8,002 nucleotides of DNA from the NCBI GenBank assembly GCA_035444205.1, contig DAOMOD010000190.1, positions 1-8,002 of the forward strand, given 5' to 3'. This stretch comes from DAOMOD01 sp035444205. Its GTDB lineage: Bacteria > Pseudomonadota > Gammaproteobacteria > Xanthomonadales > BPKI01. The position numbers and the translations under genes were made by a program. Positions 1 through 6,410 of this stretch are shown here, piece after piece. The notes under the pieces were generated by a model. That model made no database searches and had not been told where the DNA came from. It saw nothing but the letters and a program-made list of their open reading frames with translations. Position 1 is the stretch's first letter. The number at the start of each line of letters is the position of its first letter.

Positions 1-1
1 T

Positions 2-340
2 TTCATGCAGGCCGAGGCGGCCATGCGCGATGCCTATCGGGATCTGCGCGCGCACGAGTTCGGCCTGATGGTGGGCATGCGCGCGGCACTGGCCCATGTC
101 ATCGACCGGTTCTCGCCCGATGCGCTGGAACAGAACATCGCCGCCAGAACCAAGCTCGACAGCCTGTTCGCGGCCGGCCGCAAGGCGCGCCTGTGGGAGC
201 AGTTCCTGGCGCTGTACGGCAGCATCGCCAAGGAGGCCGAGGACGACTTCCACAGCCTGTTCGGCAAGGCTTTCCTGCAGGCCTACGACGAGCAGATGGC
301 GCGGCTGGCGGCGGCCGAGCGCGACACCGACAGGGAGTAA
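2..340 (+). CDS. tagH: FHA-domain type VI secretion protein TagH/Fha, C-terminal part (5' end outside window)
   Basis: Open from the window edge to TAA at 338-340, so only about the last 112 residues are visible. They match the conserved helical C-terminal domain of T6SS FHA proteins (VI_FHA/ImpI/TagH type): a stretch reading LRAHEFGLMVGMRAAL, then RFSPDALE, a KARLWEQF block and an AEDDFHSLFGKAFLQAYDEQ block near the end. The N-terminal FHA phosphothreonine-binding domain would lie upstream and is not seen. In the family, Fha binds a phosphothreonine and promotes T6SS assembly, with PpkA kinase and PppA phosphatase as opposing regulators. The ATG at position 5 is probably internal, since the frame stays open to the edge and the domain needs an N-terminal half. 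The next gene, a PP2C phosphatase, starts 3 bases after the stop and takes its ribosome-binding site from the end of this gene. Confidence 0.85.
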   Translation, partial: FMQAEAAMRDAYRDLRAHEFGLMVGMRAALAHVIDRFSPDALEQNIAARTKLDSLFAAGRKARLWEQFLALYGSIAKEAEDDFHSLFGKAFLQAYDEQMARLAAAERDTDRE

Positions 341-343
341 GGC

Positions 344-1108
344 GTGCAAGTCGAAATCGCCACGTTGACGCGGCAGGGCGGGCGCGACTACAACGAGGAT
401 TGCGTCGGTCAGCAGCACGACGACCGCTACCTGGTCTGCCTGGTGGCCGATGGTGCTGGTGGCCATGGCGGCGGTGATGTCGCCGCCGCCATCGTGCGCG
501 ACAGCCTGCTGGAAGGCTTCTTCGCCGCGCCCGGCACGTCCGACGAGCTGCTGCGCCGGCTGGTGCTTCAGGCCAACCGCCGCGTGGTCGAGCGGCAGCA
601 GGCCGGCGGTCGGTTGGCGCAGATGCGCTCGACCGTGGTGCTGGCGGTGCTGGACTTGCTCGAGGACCGCATGCGCTGGGTGCATTCGGGCGACAGCCGG
701 GCTTACCTGTTCCGCGGCGGCGCGGTCGTGGCGCGTACCAGCGACCACAGCCTGGTGCAGCAGATGGTTGACAGCGGCATGCTGGGCGACGAGCAGGCCA
801 GGCTGCACCCGCAGCGCAACGTGCTGCTGTCGGCGCTGGGTGCGGCCGGCGACCAGTTGGAGATCAGCGTGTCCGAGCCGATGCGCCTGCAGCCCGGTGA
901 TGCCGTGCTGTTGTGCAGCGATGGCGTGTGGGAAGTGCTGGGCGACGAGGGCGTGGCCGATGCCCTGCAAGCGGCCGGCTCGGCGCGGCAGTGGGCTGCC
1001 GCGATCGACCACACCGTGGCCGGCTGCGGCAAGCCGGGTCAGGACAACTACTCCGCGTTCCTGCTCTGGGTGCATGCGGAGAGCGACGCGCCAACGCAAT
1101 TGCTGTAA
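344..1108 (+). CDS. pppA: PP2C-family serine/threonine protein phosphatase (PppA-like, T6SS regulation)
   Basis: A 254-residue cytoplasmic PP2C (PPM) phosphatase, the usual length for the bacterial single-domain form. The metal-binding motifs are all present: R14 and the NED at 17-19, the DGAGGH block with D36, an ST pair at 96-97, SGDSR with D117, SDG with D193, and a C-terminal DN pair at 234-235. It should therefore be an active Mn/Mg-dependent phosphatase. There is no membrane segment. The start is GTG at 344, supported by AGGGAG at 332-337, which lies within the end of the preceding FHA gene, so the two are probably co-transcribed and translationally coupled. In the H1-T6SS paradigm PppA dephosphorylates Fha and turns secretion down; that role here is inferred from family and neighbour. 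No Thr kinase is visible in the window. Confidence 0.9.
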   Translation: MQVEIATLTRQGGRDYNEDCVGQQHDDRYLVCLVADGAGGHGGGDVAAAIVRDSLLEGFFAAPGTSDELLRRLVLQANRRVVERQQAGGRLAQMRSTVVLAVLDLLEDRMRWVHSGDSRAYLFRGGAVVARTSDHSLVQQMVDSGMLGDEQARLHPQRNVLLSALGAAGDQLEISVSEPMRLQPGDAVLLCSDGVWEVLGDEGVADALQAAGSARQWAAAIDHTVAGCGKPGQDNYSAFLLWVHAESDAPTQLL

Positions 1109-1164
1109 GTACGGCCGGCCCTGTGCCGTCGCGCGGGGCTGGCGTGTGCCGCACGCGCACCCTA

Positions 1165-1179
1165 CAAGCGGCACGCTTG
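1165..1179. terminator. Small hairpin between convergent genes (weak terminator candidate)
   Basis: A perfect 6-base stem, CAAGCG / CGCTTG, with a 3-base loop lies in the 84-base gap between the stops of the convergent phosphatase and methyltransferase genes. A second dyad, GCGTG-TGCCG-CACGC, lies at 1142-1156. Neither is followed by a T-tract on either strand, so an intrinsic terminator is not shown. Position between converging operons is the main argument. Confidence 0.3.
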
Positions 1180-1192
1180 CAGACCGACCGCC

Positions 1193-2596
1193 TCAGGCTC
1201 GGATGGCGCTGACGACGAAACCCTGGACCGGTTTGTCGCTTTCCTGCCGCAGCACGTCGCGCGCCAGTTCCGGCGCCTCGAAACCGGCGGCTGCCAGCAC
1301 GCGCGCCAGGTAGTCGCCGGCGTGGCTGTAGCGGCCGTTGTGGTTGATGCGGAAACCGGCGGCGGGCGGGTGGTCGCAGGCCTCCACCGTGAACACGAAC
1401 ACGCCGCCCGGTTTCAGTGCCGCGTGTGCGGCGTGGGCGACGCCGTCGAGCGCGCCGAAATAGCACAGCGTGTCGGCCGACATCACGGCGTCGTAGCCGC
1501 CCGGGTGTTGCTGCAGGAAGCTGCTGAGCTCGGCCTGGGCGAGCTCGTCGTAGCAGCCGCGCGCCTGCGCCTTGGCCAGCATGCCACCCGACAGATCGAC
1601 GCCGGTCAGGTGGGCAAGGCGCGGCTTGACGAGCGGGCCGCACAGGCCGGTGCCGCAGCCGGCATCCAGTCCGCTCAGGCCGGGGGTGGCGCCGAGTCGC
1701 GACATCAGCACCTGGGCGATGAGTTCGGGCGCGCGGTAGCCGAGCTGGGCCAGCTTGGCATCGAAGCTGGCGGCAAAGCCATCGAAGGTCTTCTCGACGT
1801 AGTCGTCGGCGGCGCGCTCGGGCGGTGGTTCGGGCGAGCAGGCAGCCAGCATGTGGCGCGCGATCGGGTTGCCGGGTTCCTCGTCAAGCCAGCGGCGGTA
1901 GGTCTGCGCGGCCTTGTCGAGCTCGCCGATCTCGGCGTAGGCCAGGCCCATCAGCAGTTGCGCCCGGGCGTTGCGGGGGTCGAGGGTGAAGGCCTTGTGG
2001 AACAGGGGTACCGCCTCGGACTCGCGCCCGCGGCGCAGCAGCAGGTGACCGAGGTTGTTGTAGGCGTCGATGAAATCCGGATCGGCCGCGATCGCGCTGC
2101 GGTAGGCCGCTTCGGCCTGGACCGGGCGCTCGAGCTCGCGGTACAGCGCGCCCAGGTTGTTGAGGGCCTGCGGGTTGCCAGGCGCGAGCGCCAGTGCGCG
2201 CTCGTACGCGAGCCGGGCGCCCTCGACGTCGCCGCGCTCAAGCAGCACGTTGCCATGGTTCATGTGGCGGCCGGCGTCGTCGGGTGTCAGTTCCAGCGAT
2301 CGGCGCAGCAGCGCCAGGCCCTGTTCGCCATCGCCGCGCTGGTGCAGCAGGATGCCGAGAAAGTGCAGGGCGTCGGGATGCGCCGGCGCCAGCGCCAGCA
2401 CGCGCTCGAACAGCGTGCGCGCCGGCTCGAGCGCGCCGTGCACCTGCAACTGGATCGCCATCAGCACCGCGTCGTCGACGCTGAGCTCGCGCACCGGCAC
2501 TTCGGCTGGCTGCGCCGCCTCGGGGGCTGCGCTGATGGATGGCTCCGGCGCGCGCGACGAGGGAGGCGTTTGCAGCGGTGCCGCGCGAACGCCCAT
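1193..2596 (-). CDS. TPR-repeat protein with C-terminal class I SAM-dependent methyltransferase domain
   Basis: A 467-residue two-part protein. After an Ala/Pro-rich leader (about residues 1-35) come roughly six 34-residue TPR-like units between residues 43 and 246, with recurring patterns such as ALNNLGALYREL and AYNNLGHLLLRRG and a Pro at repeat ends. The C-terminal half (about 270-467) is a Rossmann methyltransferase: motif I LDAGCGTG at 310-317, an acidic VDLSGGML strand-2 region at 333-340, a DAVMSADTLCYFG region near 369-381, and a terminal strand ending FVVSAIRA. It resembles the predicted TPR-containing methyltransferases of COG4976; the substrate is unknown. The ATG at 2596 is chosen because it overlaps the hcp stop as TGATG, giving translational coupling. 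The same frame is open further upstream, but that part runs through hcp in another frame and is not protein-like. Its place as last gene of a tssABC-hcp operon suggests a T6SS-linked task, perhaps modifying or binding Hcp or a cargo, but this is inference. Confidence 0.87.
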   Translation of the reverse strand: MGVRAAPLQTPPSSRAPEPSISAAPEAAQPAEVPVRELSVDDAVLMAIQLQVHGALEPARTLFERVLALAPAHPDALHFLGILLHQRGDGEQGLALLRRSLELTPDDAGRHMNHGNVLLERGDVEGARLAYERALALAPGNPQALNNLGALYRELERPVQAEAAYRSAIAADPDFIDAYNNLGHLLLRRGRESEAVPLFHKAFTLDPRNARAQLLMGLAYAEIGELDKAAQTYRRWLDEEPGNPIARHMLAACSPEPPPERAADDYVEKTFDGFAASFDAKLAQLGYRAPELIAQVLMSRLGATPGLSGLDAGCGTGLCGPLVKPRLAHLTGVDLSGGMLAKAQARGCYDELAQAELSSFLQQHPGGYDAVMSADTLCYFGALDGVAHAAHAALKPGGVFVFTVEACDHPPAAGFRINHNGRYSHAGDYLARVLAAAGFEAPELARDVLRQESDKPVQGFVVSAIRA

Positions 2597-3087
2597 CAGA
2601 CCTTGACGTTCTTGGCGATGTCCCAGCCCTGGGTCTTGACCGCGCCCGCCGTGCCCTTGTCGTCCTGCGGCGTGTATTCGAGCTTGTACTTGGCGAAATT
2701 CAGGCTGACGTTTTCCGTCAAGCGGTCCTCGCCACCGCTGCCACCGGTGCTGACACTGGTGATCATGACCTGTTCCATGGTGATCTTCAGGTATTCCAAT
2801 GCCTCGCCGCCGGCCTTGCGGACCACCAGCGTGGCCTTGTCGAAGTGGTCGCCGCTGCAGCAGAAGCCGCACAGGGTGTGCGAGGCCGAATCGACGTACT
2901 TGGTGACGGAGAGGTCCTGCACGCTGACCTTGCCGGCACCCGAGCCACCGCCGACGTGGCTGGAGCCGGACTGGCTCATGCCCCAGGACCAGGCCAGCAC
3001 GTCGATTTCCTTGGCGTGCTTGGCGTCCCTGGACTCGCCCTCGATCTTGGCGCCCCCTTCGAACTTGAGAAACATGTCCATTGCCAT
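2596..3087 (-). CDS. hcp: Hcp (TssD), type VI secretion tube protein
   Basis: A 163-residue Hcp, the normal length. Hexameric rings of Hcp stack inside the TssBC sheath to form the expelled tube, and Hcp can also carry and stabilise effectors. Recognisable blocks are MDMFLKFEG at the start, EIDVLAWSWGMSQSG at 27-41, KVSVQDLSVTKYVD at 53-66, VVRKAGG at 88-94, EYLKITMEQVMITSVSTGG near 98-116 and ENVSLNFAKYKLEYTPQ at 125-141. A Cys cluster, CGFCC, sits at 73-77. ATG at 3087 is supported by AAGGA at 3095-3099, 7 bases away. A second in-frame ATG at residue 3 is a less likely start. The gene follows tssC by 117 bases, a gap that holds a strong hairpin, and its TGA overlaps the next start codon by one base. 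Confidence 0.96.
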   Translation of the reverse strand: MAMDMFLKFEGGAKIEGESRDAKHAKEIDVLAWSWGMSQSGSSHVGGGSGAGKVSVQDLSVTKYVDSASHTLCGFCCSGDHFDKATLVVRKAGGEALEYLKITMEQVMITSVSTGGSGGEDRLTENVSLNFAKYKLEYTPQDDKGTAGAVKTQGWDIAKNVKV

Positions 3088-3122
3088 GATGATTTCCTTC
3101 TCGGTCAGTGATGGGAAGTTCT

Positions 3123-3157
3123 GCTGGCGGGGCTGCGGCTATTGCAAGCCCGCCAGC
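3123..3157 (-). promoter_or_regulatory. Stem-loop in the tssC-hcp intergenic leader
   Basis: A perfect 9-base inverted repeat, GCTGGCGGG (3123-3131) and CCCGCCAGC (3149-3157), with a 17-base loop lies in the 117-base spacer between tssC and hcp. It is GC-rich and has no following T-tract on the minus strand, so it reads as an mRNA processing/stability or attenuation element rather than a full terminator. It ends about 35 bases upstream of the hcp start. Function is inferred; only the dyad is seen. Confidence 0.45.
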
Positions 3158-3204
3158 TGCTATGAAAACGAGCGATGGCCGCTGGTTTGAAATACCGGCG
3201 TGGT

Positions 3205-4697
3205 TCAGGCCGCGCCCTTGGCGGAAGGCAGCTTCGACACCAGGCGCAGCGACACCGTCAGGCCTTCAAGCTGATAATGCGGGCGCAGGAAGAACTTGGA
3301 GGTGTAGTAGCCCGGGTTGCCCTCGACTTCCTCCACCACCACNNNNNNNNNNGCGGCTTGCGGGCCTTGGTCTCCTCGGACGAGTTGGCCGGATCGCCAT
3401 CGACGTAGTTCATGATCCACTTGTTGAGCCAGCGCTCCATGTCGGTGCGTTCCTTGAAGCTGCCGATCTTGTCGCGCACGATGCACTTGAGGTAGTGGGC
3501 GAAGCGGTTGCAGGCGAACAGGTAGGGCAGGCGCGCCGCCAGGTTGGCGTTGGCGGTGGCGTCGGGGTCGTCGTACTCGGCCGGCTTGTGCAGCGACTGG
3601 GCGCCGATGAAGGCGGCGAAGTCGGAGTTCTTGCGGTGGATCAGCGACAGCAGGCCGGCCTTGGACAGCTCGGCCTCGCGCCGGTCGCTGATGGCGATCT
3701 CGGTCGGGCATTTCTGGTCGACGCCGCCGTCGTCGCTGGGGAAAGTGTGCAGCGGCAGGTTCTCGACCGCACCACCGGACTCGATGCCGCGGATGCGCGA
3801 ACCCCAGCCGTACAGCTTGTACGAGCGGTTGATGTTGGTGGCCATCGCGTAGGCGGCATTGGCCCACGAGTACCGGGCATGGTCGGCGCCGGCGGTGTCC
3901 TCCTCGAAATCGAATTCCTCGACCGGGTTGGTCTTGGCGCCGTACGGCGCCCGCGCCAGGAAGCGCGGCATGCACAGGCCCAGGTACTTGGAGTCGTCCG
4001 AGTCGCGCAGGCTGCGCCAGGCGGCGTACTCGGGGGTGAGGAAGATCTTGGTCAGGTCGCGCGGGTTGGCCAGCTCCTGCCACGACTCCATCTGCATCAG
4101 GTTCGGGCTGGCGCCGGTGATGAAGGGGGCGTGCGCCGCGGCGGCGATCTTGGCCATTTCGGCCAGCAACTCGACGTCGGGCGGCGTCTGGTCGAAGTGG
4201 TAGTCGCCGACGATGGCGCCGAACGGCTCACCGCCGAACTGGCCGTATTCCTGCTCGTACACCCGCTTGAAGATCGGGCTCTGGTCCCAGGCCGTGCCCT
4301 TGAACTTCTTCAGCGTCTTGGCCAGCTCCTGCTTGGAGATGTCCATCACGCGGATCTTCAGGTGCTCGTCGGTCTCGGTGTTGGTCACCATGTAGTGCAG
4401 GCCGCGCCAGGCGCTTTCGAGCTTCTGGTAATCCGGGTGGTGGATGATGCGGTTGATCTGCTCGGTCAGCTTGGCGTCGATGGCGGCGATCATCGACTCG
4501 ATGCTGGCCGAGACGTCCTTGCCGATCAGCTGGGTCTGGCTGAGCGCCTGCTGCGCCAGCGTCAGCACGGCTTCCTCGACCGCGCTGCGCGCTTCGTCGC
4601 TGCGCGGCTTGAACTCCTTCTTCAGAAGTGAGGCGAAATCGCCGCCGGCGTACTCGACATCCTTGAGCGTGCTTTGCTGGGAAAGGGCTTCGGCCAT
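3205..4697 (-). CDS. tssC: TssC (VipB/ImpC), large subunit of the contractile T6SS sheath, interrupted by an assembly gap
   Basis: About 498 residues once the gap is allowed for, the usual TssC size. With TssB it builds the cytoplasmic contractile sheath around the Hcp tube. Family blocks seen include LLKKEF near the N-terminus, PDYQKLESAWRGLHYMV, YEQEYGQFGGEPFGAIVGDY, FLTPEYAAWRSLRDS, YKLYGWGSRIRG and NRFAHYLKCIVRDKIGSF; the C-terminus carries VVVEEVEGNPGYYTSKFFL and ends LRLVSKLPSAKGAA. The start at 4697 has AGGAGAA at 4702-4708. Ten N at 3343-3352 split it: 448 residues ending KARKP are in one frame, and the last 45 (from VVVEEVEG) are in another. Both halves are clearly one protein, so the N run is a placeholder of wrong length, not a real frameshift. 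TssB ends 31 bases upstream, and hcp follows. Confidence 0.95.
3343..3352. other. Assembly gap of 10 N inside tssC
   Basis: Ten undetermined bases fall between the codons for KARKP and VVVEEVEG of TssC. For the two halves to share a frame, the true missing length must be 2 modulo 3 (for example 11 or 14). A 14-base gap would give the short LAAAE-like linker I recall at this site in TssC homologues. The figure 10 is therefore arbitrary. Confidence 0.95.
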
Positions 4698-4728
4698 GGG
4701 GTTCTCCTGGGTGGACGGTCGAGTGGTT

Positions 4729-5247
4729 TCAGCCGGCTGCGGCCGGGGTATCGTCTTCCGGCTTGCGCGATGACGCCAGCGACTGCAGCAGCGCCGGGTC
4801 CTGCAGCACCTTGCCGAGCAGCTCCTCCGCCCCGGTCTTGCCATCCATGTAGGTCAGCAGGTTCGACAGCTGGTTGCGCGCTTCGAGCAGCTTGCTCAGC
4901 GACTCGACCTTCTTCGCGATCGCCGCTGGCGAGAAGTCGTCCATGCTCTCGAAGGTGAGCTCCACCTTGAGCTGACCGTCGCCGGTCAGGGTGTTGTCGA
5001 CGGCGAAGGCGGCGCGCGGCTTCATGGCCTTCATGCGCGCCTCGAAGTTGTCGATGTCGAACTCGAGGTACTTGCGGTCGGCGACCGCCGCCAGCGGCTC
5101 GGCCGGCTTGCCCGAGAGGTCGGCCATCACGCCCATCACGAAGGGCAGCTGGATCTTCTTCTCGGCGCCGTACAGCTCGACGTCGTACTCGATCTGCACG
5201 CGGGGCGCCCGGTTGCGGGCGATGAACTTCTGACTGCTTTGTGCCAT
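4729..5247 (-). CDS. tssB: TssB (VipA/ImpB), small subunit of the contractile T6SS sheath
   Basis: A 172-residue TssB, normal for the family. It pairs with TssC to form the sheath; its helical C-terminal part is the region contacted by ClpV-type ATPases in homologues. Characteristic blocks are RNRAPRVQIEYDVELYGAEKK at the N-terminus, LPFVMGVMADLSG at about 34-46, KYLEFDIDNFEARM at about 59-72, and a helical stretch from FSPAAIAKKVESL to LSNLLTYMDGK. The tail (SRKPEDDTPAAAG) is acidic to Ala-rich and likely disordered. ATG at 5247 has a perfect AAGGAGG at 5253-5259, 5 bases away, the strongest ribosome-binding site in this operon. It lies 42 bases after tssA and 31 before tssC, consistent with one transcript. 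Confidence 0.97.
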   Translation of the reverse strand: MAQSSQKFIARNRAPRVQIEYDVELYGAEKKIQLPFVMGVMADLSGKPAEPLAAVADRKYLEFDIDNFEARMKAMKPRAAFAVDNTLTGDGQLKVELTFESMDDFSPAAIAKKVESLSKLLEARNQLSNLLTYMDGKTGAEELLGKVLQDPALLQSLASSRKPEDDTPAAAG

Positions 5248-5289
5248 GGGGGCCTCCTTGGGGTCAACGGCGGTGGCGGGACAGCTTGA

Positions 5290-6338
5290 TTACTCGGCTT
5301 CGGGGCGCTTTCCGGTGATCACCTCGATGGTGTCCAGCGCATTCGGCGCCAGGTCGGCCATGATGTCGAGGAAGCTCACCCCGAGCAGCCGCTTGGCGCG
5401 CTCGATCAGCAATGGGGCGGGGTTGCCGGGTTCGGCCCGGTTCAGGTAGTGGATGACCTTGTCGAGCACGAGCAGCGCGTCCTCGCGGCTGTGCACTTCC
5501 CCGGCGGCGGCCCGGGTGCGCGGAGCCGGCGCGCCGTCGGCCTCGTCAGCCGGGCCAGCGCTCTGTTCGTCGGGCGCGTCGGCATCACCGACCGAGCTAG
5601 CGGCCTGGGCCAGCACCTGGCCGATGACCCGCAGCTTGCTGAAATCGACCGCGCCCGGCAGGCTGGTCCGGCTGCCCAGCGTGTCGTCGAGCGTGTTGAC
5701 CAGCGTCTGGATGGCGCGCAACTGCCCCGTGATCTCGGGCTGGTCGGCCTGCAGCGCCTGCAGGCCACCCTGCACGACCGAAGGGGACAGGCTCTCGCCG
5801 GTCGCTGCCAGCGCGTTGCGCCGTAGTCGAAATAGGGATCGCGCGCGATGGCGATATCGCGCACGCGGATCGGCCCGACACCCGGCGCGGTGCCCACCGA
5901 CGCGCTGTACAAGTCCTGCAGCACCGTGGCATCGTCGGCAAACGCCGCCAGGGCGTTGAGCCGCATGGTCGGATCGTTGTCGTCGTCGACATCCAGCATC
6001 GGGTGCACGCTGTCCCAGTAGCGCTCGAGCAGGCCCTGGATCAGTTGTCCGGCCGCGGTGAAGCCTGGCAAGCCGTGCATCCGGGTGCAGGCGCGCAGCA
6101 GCAGCATGGCCGCGCGCAGATCCTTGCTGCGCTGCAGCAACTCACGTGCCTGACGCCCGACATCGGACCAGTCCGGCTCGAGCGCCGGGATCACGGTGTC
6201 GCCGAACTGCTGCTCGGGCTTGCCCTGGGCGGCCGTTTCCAGCGCCAGGAAGGCCGCGTCGTACTCGAGGTCATCGCCGCATGGCCTGTCCTCGCTGACC
6301 GGTTGCAGCAGGTCGTCGATGTCCTGTTGGTTGAGCAT
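5290..6338 (-). pseudogene. tssA: TssA (ImpA-type T6SS initiation/cap protein), frameshifted
   Basis: TssA binds the baseplate and membrane complex and primes tube and sheath growth in the cytoplasm. The N-terminal 172 or so residues from ATG 6338 carry the ImpA_N signature: LLQPVSEDRPCGDDLEYD, then FGDTVIPALEPDWSDVGRQA, LLRACTRMHGLPGFTAA and YWDSVHPMLDVDDDNDPTMR. This frame is good to RDPYFDYG near 5820 and then degenerates. The protein resumes in another minus-strand frame from NALAATGESLSPSVVQGG (about 5817) to TAA at 5290, ending LLGVSFLDIMADLAPNALDTIEVITG. The span is 1049 bases; one added base gives 1050 and a normal ~349-residue protein of the short TssA class. A lost base (sequencing error or real mutation) near 5815-5822 is the simplest explanation. 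There is no clear ribosome-binding site before 6338. Confidence 0.88.
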
Positions 6339-6363
6339 GTCGTCGGATCGCTTCAGCAAACGG

Positions 6364-6392
6364 ATAATCAAAGAGGCGCACCCTGGGGTCAA
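6364..6392 (-). promoter_or_regulatory. Candidate sigma-70-type promoter for the tssABC-hcp operon
   Basis: On the minus strand, TTGACC (6392-6387) and GATTAT (6369-6364) are separated by 17 bases, matching the consensus at 5 of 6 and 4 of 6 positions. Transcription would start about 20 bases before the tssA ATG at 6338. The + strand at 6363-6368 reads GATAAT, a good -10 for the divergent tssJ gene, though its -35 is poor. The call rests on motif match and on placement in the 72-base divergent gap. Confidence 0.4.
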
Positions 6393-6400
6393 TGCAACGA

Positions 6401-6406
6401 AGGAGA
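6401..6406 (+). promoter_or_regulatory. Ribosome-binding site that fixes the tssJ GTG start
   Basis: AGGAGA lies 4 bases before GTG 6411. It selects this start over the long upstream open frame (from 6003), which is antisense to tssA, and over a GTG at 6477 that would remove the basic n-region of the signal peptide. Confidence 0.7.
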
Positions 6407-6410
6407 TAGC

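Noticed and set aside
2597..2872. Upstream extension of the methyltransferase frame through hcp
   Set aside because: The extra 92 residues are Arg/Gln/Gly/His-rich and overlap hcp in another frame. The TGATG-coupled ATG at 2596 gives a normal start.
3143..3155. Possible sigma-54 promoter before hcp (minus strand, TGGC...TTGCA)
   Set aside because: The GG and GC elements are 7 bases apart rather than 10, and the match comes largely from the hairpin arm sequence.
1322..3190. Very long + strand open frame (622 codons) antisense to the methyltransferase and hcp genes
   Set aside because: Its translation is rich in Arg, Val, Gly and Gln with no recognisable domain, it crosses two well-supported minus-strand genes, and long antisense open frames are expected at this GC content.
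3108..4631. Long + strand open frame (507 codons) opposite tssC
   Set aside because: It reads through the N run and mirrors tssC codon structure; the translation is low-complexity Gly/Val/Leu/Ala-rich sequence with no family match that I can see.
5442..5815. Continuation of the N-terminal tssA frame to 5442 as a genuine alternative C-terminus
   Set aside because: The translation turns Arg/Cys/Ser-rich after RDPYFDYGA, while another frame carries a credible TssA C-terminus to 5290.
6003..6410. Upstream extension of the tssJ frame
   Set aside because: It lies antisense to the well-supported N-terminal half of tssA. GTG 6411 has a good ribosome-binding site and leads into a lipoprotein signal.
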